Shown: positions 41,966 through 53,926, counted from the stretch's first letter. The stretch: 64,000 bases of DNA from Pseudo-nitzschia pungens (GCA_037355855.1 CM074763.1:4526001-4590000); one strand, 5' to 3'. Notes: generated by a model not told the origin, from the sequence alone. Made by a program: numbers and translations.

Positions 41966-44181
41966 TGAACAACGTTGAACACCACTAACACTAGACTTCT
42001 TACTCTCTTCTGAGTGACCAGCAACAAGAAGAAGTCAGCAAAGGAATACATTGTTATTGTAGAGAAGAGAACGGGAAAGTTTCTGATCAGGTTGTCGCCA
42101 GTTTAAGTATAATTCATTCATTTACCGGAACCGCAGTTTTTCCCCTTGAACTGGACTGTTCAATGACACACATTGTTGTTGGTAGAAACAATTTTTAGGA
42201 TATGGATAATACTACTCAATCAAGAAAAACAACAAACGAGCAACGCAAAATGACAAACCAAAAAATGACTGTTTCATATTGCCCTTTTTTTCATTCTAGT
42301 CTACTATCCATTATCATCGTGACTTGTGTCAGCTGCATTATCGATATTGTAGTAATCTGTAGCTCAACACACATGCTTGTTGATTGAAATGCTCCTCGTT
42401 TAAGGCAATAACGATCTTGTTTTTACAAAATAATAGTACGAAGTAGCAGATTGTGAAGACATGGAGAGATTTTTTGAAATCAATTTCCAAACCACCGAAT
42501 AACCATTCCTGGTGTTTCACGTTCGTAACGATGTCACAAAGCTGTAATGCGAGCGAGTGACATTCATTCATTTTCCCTAGTCGGTCGACTACAACAACGC
42601 CCAATTTTTGATGGTGATGCGCCGTTGTAATCTGTAAGGTATCCGAGACATAATCCAGTCAGTTCCACTCCAAGGATTGTCTATCGTCCGAGAAGATGGA
42701 ATGCTAATGCGTGTCCGAATCGAAGTGGTTCCTTCCAACCGGCTTTCGAATGGCTATTGCACTGCTTTACGGTATGTCTCAGTCGAGGTTGCAACGTGAT
42801 CATCCCAGATTCCGGGTGCATCGACCACACTTCTCGAACACATTCCGACGCGAAGAAGGATCATTTGCACCCAGATGTTACCGAGCGACCCCTCGACCCC
42901 ATTACTCTCACCGTCTTTCGAGAAATCTTCGACAGCGCAATGCTCAACAATCACAGCATAATTAAAGTCGTAGTTTTCGGAATCCATGATTGGCAGGTGG
43001 AAGGCAAGTTGCGGTGCAATGGGCTAGCACTTCATCATCCATCATTGCACCTCTGGAATGAACGAGAACGACCACATCGCGTTGGATTGATCAGCGACCA
43101 GTGTGTTTTGTCTCACTCCGAGCAAATGCTTTGGATGAGACTATGATTCAAGGTTGCATGGCTTCAACAAACGGAAACGACCAACTTCGTCTTGGATCGG
43201 TCGACGACGTGTTTGTTTCGCATCGCCCCGAGCAGATGCGATGGGTAAGATCATTGTTGGTCTGCTTCAACACCAAACGAAACGAAACGAAACGAATGCG
43301 ACCGCATGATGTGTCGGATTGTTATCGATCGATCGACGACGTGTGAGTTGCGTCTCGGTCCGAACAGATGCCCGATTTCCCGATTCCGAATGTTCGTTCC
43401 GAAATCGGGGACGAACGAGACGAGGATTCTTCTCACGTGCCGAGGGAACGTGTAACTTAGAAAAACGAGCATGTGTGAATACGCAGTCGTGTTTGAATTT
43501 TCCAAAATGGCGCGCTCCCGTGCTTGCTCGCTCCGACCCGGGAATGAATGCACGTTGCGAAATACGAAATACATAGAGTAACGTGTAAAAACACTTCGGT
43601 ACCGGTACGACAAAAATAAATGGATGAACTTACGGTATCTTTCATAATGGACCTGCCATTCATCTCAATCAAACAAAGAATAAATCATCCTTATTGCACA
43701 AGACTTGTACCGTACTTCGTTGAAGGACAAGAAGTATTGTATTTCCAGTTTTGTAGTAATACTGAGGGATAGAATGTTGTCCTACCGGTATGTGCCTTAT
43801 CTCCTACTATTGTGTTTTCCAAGGCAAATGGAAGTTGAATATAGAACAGATGCTTGATTGAGATAGTACTTCATAGTAGTAATACTACTGGTGCTACTAC
43901 TCGGACTACTACTACTCATGAAAAAGATCTGCTGGTGCTGGTGGTCCTCAAGGGGAAATGGTGACTACTGCGGTGTCTGTTCACTACTAGTTCTGCTAGC
44001 AAGCAGCATTAAATGAGCGAAGTATGGAGATCAGATTATCATAACTAGAGAAATACTACTAGTAGAAACAGCTGTCTCAGCAACCCTAGTAGTATGCATT
44101 CACTCACAAATAAGATGTAGTGTTAAATTGTAGGATAATTTTATGAATGAACAAATGTTCAATTTCCAAGAGCAGTCGGCA
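41966..44181. other. Intergenic region without supportable gene
   Basis: It starts with the right TGAAC duplication. Open frames around 42711-43146 have no recognisable domain and overlap on both strands. Related GATCGGTCGACGACGTGT and GATCGATCGACGACGTGT stretches lie near 43197 and 43327. An ACGAA array sits at about 43265-43290, and ACTACTAGTA-type microsatellites occupy 43875-44090. Confidence 0.45.
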
Positions 44182-44205
44182 CGTCCGAAAACTGGTTCGC
44201 GACCC
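44182..44205 (+). repeat. Left 24-bp terminal inverted repeat
   Basis: Perfect inverted match to 58977-59000. It is followed inward by further TCGCGACC/GGTCGCGA motifs (to about 44305, and again at 44543). Confidence 0.85.
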
Positions 44206-44651
44206 CTCCCAAGAATTTATTTAGGGGGGTCGCGATTTATTCCTGGCTCATTTTGACGTAGCTCCATTCGTAGCCCTCTCGCGATTCGCAACCCCAATCG
44301 CGACCCAGATACTACCTCAATTACGAGAAAATACGAGAAAAAAAAATAAAATTCAAACTCGACCCAATTTTTTTTTCAATCTGACTCATTATTACCGACC
44401 CTACCATCATTATATATTATGAGACTGTTGCAGAAATTCACTCCCAAAAATTGATTTCTCATCCCGACACAAAGTATTTCCCATCACACCCCTCAAGAAA
44501 TTCATCACAAAAATCACAATTATTACCCGAAGCCCAGGAATCGCGACCCCCATGAAAAAAATTTTTGAAACACTATGATGCAAAATATAAGTCTTTCTTT
44601 TGATAAATATTGATATTACTCTAATAATTGTTTATTCTCTGTTCAATTTTC

Positions 44652-45000
44652 TCACACACGCACACACAAATTTTGGTTTGTTAAAAGAAGTCGTCGTCCT
44701 TGAAATCGTCGTCGCTCTTCGTTTCGATCGTCCTTGTCTGCGTCGTCCTTGAAGTCGTCGTTGCTTCTCGCTTCGATCGTCTTCGTCCTCCCTGAAGTCG
44801 TCGTTGCTCTTCGCTCCAAATTGCCTTCCTCTTCGTCGTCCTCCCTGAAATCGTCGTCCTCTCTGAAATTGTCGTTGCTCTTCACTTCGATTGTCTTCGT
44901 CGTCCTCTCTGAAAGCGTCGTTGCTCTTCGCTTCGATCGTCTTCGTCGTCCTTGAAATCGTCGTTGCTCTTTGCTCCGATCATCTTCGTCCTCATGCACA
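44652..45000. repeat. Degenerate TCGTCGTCCTTGAAATCGTCG tandem
   Basis: GA/TC-skewed tandem of roughly 30-45-bp units, each with CGTCGTCC(T/C)(T/C)GAAATCGTCGTTGCTCTTCG-like content. It produces a 122-codon minus-strand frame rich in Arg/Asp/Glu, which I regard as a by-product. AAATTTTGGTT motifs flank it on both sides. Confidence 0.7.
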
Positions 45001-45059
45001 CCACACAAATTTTGGTTCAAACGATTTTTAAATAATGGTCATCGTGATAATTTCATCCA

Positions 45060-45540
45060 TACCGGTATCTGTACTGCCAGTAAAGGTCTCCTCACATCGC
45101 ATCATATTTCATCAGTTGCAATCGCATCATTTTGTCAGTTGCGATCACATCATATTTGTCTTGCGATCGCAATATGTGTCAGTTGCCCCGTTGCATCATG
45201 TTTCGCATCATTTTTCAGTTGCCCCGTCGAATTAAAGTTGATTCTTCCCTATCAGTAGCAAGCAGGCAACTCAATGCAGAATTAGAACAATTGAAATCCA
45301 TTATCAATACCCCAGATCTTGATGTGCTTCACTCACCGTTGCATTATATTTCATTTGCCGTTGCATCCTATTTCATCAGCAGTTGCGGTCGCCTCCCTAT
45401 CAGGAGCAAGCAGGCAAGTCAATGATGCACAGTTAGACGAATCAAAATCCATTATTAATACCTCCTCCAACCTTAATGTGGTTCACTTACCATTTCCATC
45501 TCATTATATTTCAGTTGCCGTCTTTCTTGTTCCGTTCCGA
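45060..45540 (-). repeat. Left copies of repeat family A
   Basis: Diverged units sharing CCCTATCAGGAGCAAGCAGG and TTCACTCACCGTTGCAT-type segments. They are reverse-oriented relatives of the better preserved array at 56940-58010. Confidence 0.65.
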
Positions 45541-45865
45541 CCCAAAATTATGTGAAGTAAGATTCACGACACATGCATTTTCTGTCATGCATGTGTTTGC
45601 CGAGAATTGATTTCTTCTACATGATAGCAGTAGAGTTACTACTAGTAGTAGTATGTACCGTACTGAAGTAATAGTAGAAACCAGTAGAAAGCTGATGATG
45701 GTGATATCGCGCGCCACCTAAACCACAGAGAGCCAGCCCCGCTGCGCCATAATTTTGGACTACCTCTTATGTACTACTACCTACGCACTGCAGTAGTATG
45801 TAGCAGCAGTGTATAACTGTACTACTACTACAAGCAGCAAGAATAGTACTACCTCAGTGAATATA

Positions 45866-47110
45866 CCATCAAATCAAATATCTGAATGAATCTGGCCATT
45901 CTTTGTGTGATTCCAGTGTGAATATTTCTCATCCTATGCATGGGCAAGACTATTCAAAAAGAAGTATTCAAAAATCACCAATAATTTGGATGTCACCACT
46001 GAATAATTAGTAGTTGGCCCAGTACTGCGGAATTTACTAGAAAATACTGTAAAATCACATATCTGAATGAATCTGGCCAATCTTTGTGTGATTCCAGTGT
46101 GAATATTTCTCATCCTATCCATGGGCAAGAGTATGCAAAAAGAAGTATTCAAAAATCGCCAATGGTATGGGTGTCACCACTGAATAATTAATATTTGGTC
46201 AACTACTGCGGAATTCACTAGAAAAAAGTAGCAAATCACATATCGGAATGAATCTGGCCAATAGTTGTGTGATTCCAGTGTGAATATTCCTCATACTGTG
46301 CATGGGCAAGAGTATGCAAAAAGAAGTATTCAAAAATCACCAATAATTTGGGTGTCACCACTGAATAATTAATATTTGTTCCACTACTGCGGAATTTACT
46401 AGAAAAAAGTACCAAATCACATATCTGAATGAATGCGGCCAATAGTTGTGTGATTCCAGTGTGAATATTTCTCATCCTGTGCATGGGCAAGACTATTCAA
46501 AAAGAAGTATTCAAAAATCACCTATAATTTGGGTGTCACCACTGAATAATTAATATTTGTTCCACTACTGCGGAATTTACTAGAAAAAAGTACCAAATCA
46601 CATATCTGAATGAATGCGGCCAATAGTTGTGTGATTCCAGTGTGAATATTTCTCATCCTGTGCATGGGCAAGACTATTCAAAAAGAAGTATTCAAAAATC
46701 ACCTATAATTTGGGTGTCACCACTGAATAATTAATATTTGTTCCACTACTGCGGAATTTGCTAGAAAAAAGTACCAAATCACATATCAGAATGAATCTGG
46801 CCAATATTTGTGTGATTCCAGTGTGAATATTTCTCATCCTGTGCATGGGCAAGAGTATGCAAAAAGAAGTATTCAAAAATCACCAATAATTTGGATGTCA
46901 CCACTGAATAATTAATATTTGGCCCAGTACCGCAGCATTTAGTAGAAACTGCTGTAAAATCAAATATGTGAATGAATCTAGTCAATATTTTGTGATTCCA
47001 GTGTGAATATTTCTCATCCTATGCATGGGCAAGAGTATGCAAAAAGAAGTATTCAAAAATCACCAATGGTATGGATGTCACCATTGAATAACTGAATAGA
47101 TCACCTGGTG
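45866..47110 (-). repeat. 181-bp satellite array, left arm
   Basis: Seven copies. The landmark CAGTGTGAATATT recurs at 45914, 46095, 46276, 46457, 46638, 46819 and 46999, giving spacings of 181 bp (last 180). The consensus is AT-rich and non-coding. It has the same family but opposite orientation to 54140-55770. Confidence 0.95.
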
Positions 47111-47316
47111 ACAAATGCTTCGCAGCAAAAATATTTCTATTGCATCGTGATGTAGCAAAAGACATTCCCGTGACGGGACTCGAACCAACAATACCAACTG
47201 CATACAATCCAGTAGTGCCACTATTACTGTCTACTACTGCTAAACAGGTGTTCTCTCCATCTTTTAATGCTACCACCATCTCGGGGAAGGCTCATCCTGT
47301 ATAATATGTACCAACA
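47095..47316 (-). repeat. Family C block with RNA polymerase III B-box-like motif, left copy
   Basis: Reverse complement of 53927-54140 with scattered differences. On the minus strand it contains GGTTCGAGTCCCGTCACGGG, where GGTTCGANNCC is the tRNA/SINE B-box consensus, and about 100 bp upstream GATGGTGGTAGCAT, vaguely A-box-like. It does not fold as a whole tRNA by eye, so a tRNA-derived SINE remnant is possible. Confidence 0.6.
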
Positions 47317-47639
47317 CTAAGTTACCGTACCTCCACCACTTCGCGCCAAAAGATTTGTACCAGTACCGTACGTACAGTTTATACGTACCGTTTACACCGT
47401 ACTGGAAACCTACACATCCCCAGCCTGTACGTACGGTACCTACTAGGAACGGGTATGCACAGACCTGTCATTTTTTTTCTCAGCCTGTACACTTAGTACT
47501 GTAAAGTACGTACATTGCTGCTGTCATTTTTTCCACTCAGCCTGTACACACAGTACCATAAAGCACGTAATAAAGCACTAAAGCACTACGTCACAGTGGC
47601 AGATCGATTTTCCGCCCCACATCTCCCTCGTACCGGATG

Positions 47640-47710
47640 TGTCATAATTTTCATTTTCATTTTCATTTTCATTTTCATTTTCATTTTCATTTTCATTTTC
47701 GTTTCATCTC
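47640..47710. repeat. TTTTCA hexamer microsatellite
   Basis: About ten copies of ATTTTC in a row, followed by GTTTCATCTCATG. Confidence 0.9.
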
Positions 47711-48074
47711 ATGCATCGGAATATTCTGGCCGGTCCAGTTTAACCTAGCCATCAGGCACCGGGACCATCTCTTTTGAAAAAGACACACATGCTGTGGGGA
47801 GCTTGAGAACGGCCGCTCTTGCTTTCTGCTCTGTTGTCTGATTCATATCACGGAGGTTGGGTGTGTTGAAGTCCTGGAACTACCTGGCTTACCCAGATAT
47901 ACGACGTACTGATATTGAAAACAACGAAGACGAAAATCACAACCGATCGGTGCGGAGAGGGACGACGAGGACGACGAAGGTACGATCGCTCCAGAGGGGG
48001 ACGACGGTGGTACGGTCGCTACGATCGCTTCTAACAGGGTGTTTGTTGTTGTCTTTACTTTCGCCTTTCCAGAG

Positions 48075-48235
48075 AAAAACAACCGATACGATTGCTGAAG
48101 AGGGGAACGACTGATACGATTGCTGAAGAGGGGAACGACCGATACAATTGTTGAAGAGGGGAACGACCGATACGATTGTTGAAGAGGGGAACGACCGATA
48201 CGATTGCTGAAGAGGGGAACGACAAGGAAAGACGG
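48075..48235 (+). repeat. Family D tandem repeat, left arm
   Basis: About five copies of a 28-30-bp unit, AGAGGGGAACGACCGATACGATTGCTGA-like (break after AGAGGGGAACGACCGATACG). Inverted relatives lie at 52945-53215. Confidence 0.85.
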
Positions 48236-48257
48236 CAATAGTTCTTTAACAATATTC

Positions 48258-49610
48258 TCGTGTATTATCCCCCCTGTATTATCGACGCGTTGCTGCTTGC
48301 TGTCCCCCCTGGTGTATTATCGATGCGTTGGTTGCTGCTTGCTGTCCCCACTGTATTATCGACGCATTGTTGCTGCTGCTTGCTGTCCCCTCTGTATTAT
48401 CGACGCGTTGTTGCTGCTGCTTGCTGTCCCCCCCTGTATTATCGCCGCGTTGCTGCTGCTTGCTCCCCCCTGTATTATCGACGCGTTGCTGCTGCTTGCT
48501 GTCCCCCCTGTATTATCAACGCGACGCGTTGCTGCTGCTTGCTGTCCCCCCCCTGTATTATCAACGCGTTGCTGCTGCTTGCTGTCCCCCCTGTATTATC
48601 GACGCGTTTGAATTATCGACGCGTTGCTGCTGCTTGCTGTCCCCCCCTGTATTATCGACGCGTTGTCCCCCCCTTTATTATCGACGCGTTGCTGCTTGCT
48701 GTCCCCCCCTGTATTATCGACGCGTTGTCCCCCCCTGTATTATCGACGCGTTGCTGCTTGCTGTCCCCCCCTGTATTATCGACGCGTTGTCCCCCCCTGT
48801 ATTATCGACGCGTTGCTGCTGCTCGCTGTCCCCCCTGTATTATCGACGCGTTGTCCCCCCCTGTATTATCGACGCGTTGCTGCTGCTCGCTGTCCCCCCT
48901 GTATTATCGACGCGCTGTTGCTTGCTGCTGCTTGCTGTCCCCCCCTGTATTGTCGACGCGTTGCTGCTGATTGCTGCTTGCTGCTTGCTGTCCCCCCCCT
49001 GTATTATCGACGCGTTGCTCCTGCTTGCTGTCCCCCCCCTGTATTATCGACGCGTTGCTCCTGCTTGCTGTCCCCCCCCTGTATTATCGACGCGCTGTTG
49101 CTTGCTGCTGCTTGCTGTCCCCCCCTGTATTATCGACACGTTTGTATTATTGACGCGTTGCTCCTGCTTGCTGTCCCCCCCTGTATTATCGACGCGTTGC
49201 TGCTTGCTGTCCCCCCTGTATTATCGACGCGTTGCTCCTGCTGCTTGCTGTCCCCCCCCTGTATTGTCGACGCGTTGCTGCTTGCTGTCCCCCCTGTATT
49301 ATCGACGCGTTGCTGCTTGCTGCTGCTTGCTGTTTGCTGTCCCCCTCCTGTATTATCGACGCGTTGCTGCTTGCTGCTTGCTGCTTGCTGTCCCCCCTGT
49401 ATTATCGACGCGATAGTTCTTTAAAAAATATTCTCGTGTATTATCCCCCCTGTATTATCGACGCGTTGCTGCTGCTTGCTGCTTGCTGTCCCCCCTGTAT
49501 TATCGACGCGTTGCTGCTGCTTGCTGTCCCCCCCCTGTATTATCGACGCGTTGCTGCTGCTTGCTGTCCCCCCTGTATTATCGACGTGTTGCTGCTTGCT
49601 GCCTAGTGTC
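48258..49610 (+). repeat. Poly-C/CTG tandem array (family E), left arm
   Basis: Roughly 30 units of CTGTATTATCGACGCGTTGC followed by (TGC)1-4, TTGCTGT and a run of 5-8 C. Unit length is mostly near 39-45 bp. All three plus-strand frames stay largely open, giving spurious Cys/Leu-rich proteins. Inverted copies lie at 52235-52910. Confidence 0.93.
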
Positions 49611-50600
49611 ATTGTCAGTCCATACTGTGATGGTGTGTGTCGGACCAAAGGGAGGGTGACTTCGGCTTTCGCAGAAGAAATAAAATCCATAAGATCGTTC
49701 TTAACATAATAAGTTCGGCAATCACTGTTGGAATAGAGATGCCTGGAGAGGCCTTGAGATACATATCGGTAGGTGTGAAAGTGGCTCGATTCTTGTTTGT
49801 ATCCCTTGAAGGATTTTGATTTTCTTCTTCTTCCGGAGGCAATGCAGTTGCGACATTGGAATGTCTTGGGTATTCTGGGCTCATTGGCAAAGTGCCTTGG
49901 GTCGGAGGAAGCTTTCAGCATGGTGGTGTGTGTTTTTGTGATGCGATTCCGGTATGTGATGTGACACCACTGAAAAAAAAAGTTGACAAAGGTGCGTGAC
50001 GAAACACTTTTGTGTGATTGAAGTAAATTGGATTAAAAATTATTTGTTGTGTTGAGTCAAGTGTGTCAAATGTGTAAAATGGAATGAAAATGTGAAGAGG
50101 GACTGAATGTCAGCGTCTAATAACTGTCACGCGACCCAACGCGACCCAACGCGACCTATTTTCCAGAAAATCAAGCCTAAATTATGCCACGCGCAACCTT
50201 AACCTTGATTTTCGCGAGGTTTCTTCCAAGTTTTTCGCAACCCCCCCCACCTCGCGACAAAAATACGTCTAATAACTGATTTTCGACCATTTTGACCCAG
50301 GCTTGTCGTGTACGATTTGTACCAGTTGTACATACCCCGGGTATAGCATCGTCCGCATTAATACAGTGTAGCTGAGTGCTACAAGCGTCTAATAACTGAT
50401 TTTCGACCATTTTGACCCGTTTCGACCACCCCCCTCTTTTTTTTTAGATGTTTTTAGCTCCAATATTTTTATTATTTGGAGCGAAAGCGCCTTTCTTAAG
50501 CTTGAATTATTATTTTTTGGCTCCAAAAATTAATTTTTTGCTCCAAACTCGAATATTTGGGTCGAAAAATTAAGAGCCGGGGTCGAAATTCGTTATTGAA
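49611..50600. other. Left part of the central region
   Basis: Mostly unique sequence. It contains three GCGACCCAA repeats (50132-50155) and a GCGTCTAATAACTGATTTTC phrase repeated around 50265 and 50387, with a partial copy at 50113. Short frames on both strands around 49620-49920 have no recognisable domain. Confidence 0.5.
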
Positions 50601-50619
50601 CCACCATTAGGGTTAAGGG

Positions 50620-51660
50620 TTATAACGCTGTAGCGCTGTAGCGCTGTATCCCTGTAGCGCTGTAACGCTGTAGCGCTGTATCCCCTTTATCGCTGTAGCG
50701 CTGTAGCGCAGTGCTAACTCCAAAGATACTAGGGTTGTCGCGTACGATTTGTACCAGTTGTACATACCCCGGGTATAGCATCCGCACTAATACAGTGTAG
50801 CTGAGTGCTACAAGGTTAGGGTTGCTAATGATAGTACGAAATATTAGATATGTTAACCTACCATGCTACCATGCTAAGATACTATGCTACCGCAGGGGTC
50901 GGGTCACTGGTGTACAATATGTACTATGACTGGACGCCTGACCCAGACAGTTACCCAACGCGCTAGCACACCTTCGTTATTAAATAACGGGAGCTACCCT
51001 ACTACGCTACTCCGTACGCTACCCGTATAATACAGTACTGGAGCTACAGAGCTCTATTATCTACGAGTTATCGGAACAATACGATACAGAGCTGAGCTGC
51101 GCTGATCCCCTGTAGCGCTGTATCCCCTGTAGCGCTGTAGCGCTGTATCGAGCTACGCTACGCTACTCCGCACACACTACGCTACCCGTAGAATACAGTA
51201 CTGGAGCTACAGAGCTCTGTTATTTTACGAGTTAGCGGAGCGCTGTCACGATACCGTACGATACAGAACTGAGCTGCGCTGTATCCCCTGTAACGCTGTA
51301 TCCCCTGTAGCGCTGTATCCCCTGTAGCGCTGTATCCCCTGCAGCGCTGTATCGCTGTATCCCTCCTGTATCCCTTCAGCGCTGTAGCGCTGTATCCCCT
51401 GCAGCGCTGTATCCCCTGTAGCGCTGTATCGTAGCGCTGTATCCCCTGTAGCGCTGTATCGTAGCGCTGTATCCCCTGTAGCGCTGTATCGTAGCGCTGT
51501 ATCCCCTCCAGCGCTGTAGCGCTGTATCCCCTCCTGTAGCGCTGTATCGTAGCGCTGTATCCCCTGCAGCGCTGTAGCGCTGTATCCCCCCCTGTAGGGC
51601 TGTATCGTAGCGCTGTATCCCCCTGCAGCGCTGTAGCGCTGTATCCCCTGCTTAGTATGG
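50620..51660. repeat. GCGCTGTA / ATCCCCTGTA tandem arrays and duplicated blocks
   Basis: GCGCTGTAGCGCTGTATCCC-type units fill 50628-50710, 51105-51150 and 51275-51655. Interleaved is a block starting CGTACGATTTGTACCAGTTG (50308, 50741, and with one change 51690). A second block starting CTACCATGCTAAGATACTAT is at about 50868 and 51805, and a third around GAATACAGTACTGGAGCTAC at about 51038, 51193 and 51980. Confidence 0.85.
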
Positions 51661-52059
51661 ATGCTACCAGAAGTTACTAGGGCCGTCGCGTACGATTTGT
51701 ACCAATTGTACGTACCCCGAGTAAAGCACCTATTATGGTGTAGCTAAATGCTACAGGGTTAGGGTTGCTAATGCTACGAGATACTGAAAAATGCTAACCT
51801 ACCATGATACCATGCTAAGATACTATGCTACCGCCGGGGTCGTGTCATTAGTGTATAATATGTACTATGACCGGATACCTGACCCAGACAGTTACCCAAC
51901 GCGCTAGCACACCTCTGAATTTAATTAATAAGCGGAGCTACGCTACTACGCTAGTACTCCGTACGCTACGCTACCCGTAGAATACAGTACTGGAGCTACA
52001 GAGCTCTGTTATTTTACGAGTTAGCGGAGCGCTGTCACGATACGATACAGAGCTGAGCT

Positions 52060-52230
52060 GCGCTCATCCCCTGTAGCGCTGTAGCGCTGTAGCGCTGCAG
52101 CGCTGTATCCCTGTATCCCTGTATCGCTGTATCCCTGTATCCCTGTAGCGCTGTAGCGCTGTAGCGCTGTAGCGCTGTATTCCTGTATCGCTGTATCCCT
52201 GTAGCGCTGTATCGTAGCGCTGTATCCCTT
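52060..52230. repeat. GCGCTGTA array adjoining the right arm
   Basis: Further GCGCTGTAGCGCTG and TATCCCTGTATC units that run straight into the poly-G end of the inverted family E array, marking a junction at about 52230. Confidence 0.85.
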
Positions 52231-52234
52231 ACAG

Positions 52235-52910
52235 GGGGGGGGGGCAGCAAGCAGCAAGCAGCAGCAACGCGTCGATAATACAGGGGGGGGGGGGACAGCA
52301 AGCAACAAGCAGCAGCAACGCGTCGATAATACAGGGGGGGGACTGCAAGCAGCAAGCAGCAAGCAGCAAGCAGCAGCAACGCGTCGATAATACAGGGGGG
52401 GACAGCAAGCAGCAAGCAGCAGCAACGCGTCGATAATACAGGGGGGGGACAGCAAGCAGCAAGCAGCAGCAACGCGTCGATAATACAGGGGGGGGACAGC
52501 AAGCAGCAAGCAGCAACGCGTCGATAATACAGGGGGGAGACAGCAAGCAGCAAGCAGCAGCAACGCGTCGACAACACAGGGGGGGGACAGCAAGCAGCAA
52601 GCAGCAAGCAGCAGCAACGCGTCGATAATACAGGGGGGGGACAGCAAGCAGCAAGCAGATAGAGGTGCTGAGTAAACGAGCCAATCAAAAAATTCGATTT
52701 TCCAGTACAAATTGTACAGGGATTTATGTAGAAAAAAAAAACAGGGGGGACAGCAAGCAGCAGCAACGTCGATAATACAAGGGGGACAGCAAGCAGCAAC
52801 GCGTCGACAATACAGGGGGGACAGCAAGCAGCAGCAACGCGTCGATAATACAGGGGGGACAGCAAGCAGCAGCAAGCAGCAACGCGTCGATAATACAAAC
52901 GCGTTGATAA
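52235..52910 (-). repeat. Poly-G/CAG tandem array (family E), right arm
   Basis: About fifteen units in the opposite orientation to 48258-49610: a run of 6-11 G, ACAGCAAGCAGCAAGCAGCA, then ACGCGTCGATAATACAG. It is interrupted at about 52660-52740 by a non-repeat segment resembling 24205-24300. Confidence 0.93.
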
Positions 52911-52944
52911 TACATGAGAATATTGTTAAAGAACTATCGCCGTC

Positions 52945-53215
52945 TTTCCTTGTCGTTCCCCTCTTCAGCAATCGTATCGGTCGTTCCCCTCTTCAACAAT
53001 CGTATCGTTCGTTCCCCTCTTCAGCAATCGTTTCGGTCGTTCCCCTCTTCAACAATCGTATCGGTCTTCAACAATCGTATCGGTCGTTCCCCTCTTCAGC
53101 AATCGTATCGGTCGTTCGTCGTTCCCCTCTTCAGCAATCGTATCGGTCGTTCGTCGTTCCCCTCTTCAGCAATCGTATCGGTCGTTCGTCGTTCCCCTCT
53201 TCAGCAATCGTATCG
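52945..53215 (-). repeat. Family D tandem repeat, right arm
   Basis: About nine units of CAATCGTATCGGTCGTTCCC followed by CTCTTCAG, inverted relative to 48075-48235. Adjacent sequence to about 53320 (CGATCGTA...TCGTCCCTCT) likewise mirrors 47945-48045. Confidence 0.88.
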
Positions 53216-53926
53216 GTTGTTTTTCTGTGGAAAGGCGAAAGTTAAAACAACAAGAAACTCCTGTTAGAAGCGATCGTAGCAATCGTACCCCCCTCGTCCC
53301 TCTCTGGAGTGATCGTACCTTCGTCGTCGTTGTCGTCCGTCTTTGTCGTCTTTTTCGTTCGTCTTTGTCCTCTTCCGTCGTTGTCTTTCGTTGCGTCGTC
53401 TTCGTTGCGTCGCGTCGTCGTCTTTTTTGTCTTCCGTTGTTTCGCTTGTACTGTCGTCGTCTTCCCTGGTCGTATTCAATTCTTCCTCCTATGTCACGAA
53501 AACAAGAACTTGCGCCTGTTGAAGTCCTACCGGCGATGGATGCAGATTGATTGATTTCAAGACGTTTGGGGGCCAAGTCAAACAATGTCTTTCAAGCGAA
53601 CAATCTCTCGTCCATGCCATAGAGGTGCTTCTCCGTTTTTCAGACAAGGATATTTAAGGACTAAAGTACAATGAGCCAAGAGCCTACCGTAGGGGTTCTC
53701 TTCGTTCACAAGACGGAGTGCAATAAAGCAACTCTGCTCAAAATAAGTCGGATTGTGAATCGAAACAGCAGTGATTTGTGTTTTTGTGTTATTCCTGAAA
53801 AAAGTGAGGTGAAAAAAAGAGTGATTCTGGGAGGAAACACTGTACGAGAGGAGTGACTCAGCGAACACCGAGTAATAAGGTACGAAGTAATTTCTTTTTC
53901 GGTATCCGGATAGTAGTTATTGTACA

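Noticed and set aside
42711..43146. Possible gene right of the CoDi element
   Set aside because: Frames on both strands of similar length, no domain, and no intron pattern that extends them.
44652..45020. 122-codon Arg/Asp-rich minus-strand protein
   Set aside because: Encoded by a degenerate tandem repeat; no support as a gene.
48328..49424. Cys/Leu-rich frames of up to 362 codons across the poly-C/CTG array
   Set aside because: They are produced by the tandem repeat and exist in all three plus-strand frames, with no start context, domain or codon bias.
48258..49610. CRISPR-like regular repeat array
   Set aside because: Units are contiguous with no unique spacers, and the DNA is eukaryotic nuclear.
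50605..50620. Interstitial telomere repeat (TTAGGG)
   Set aside because: Only single units inside TTAGGGTT phrases, not a tandem array.
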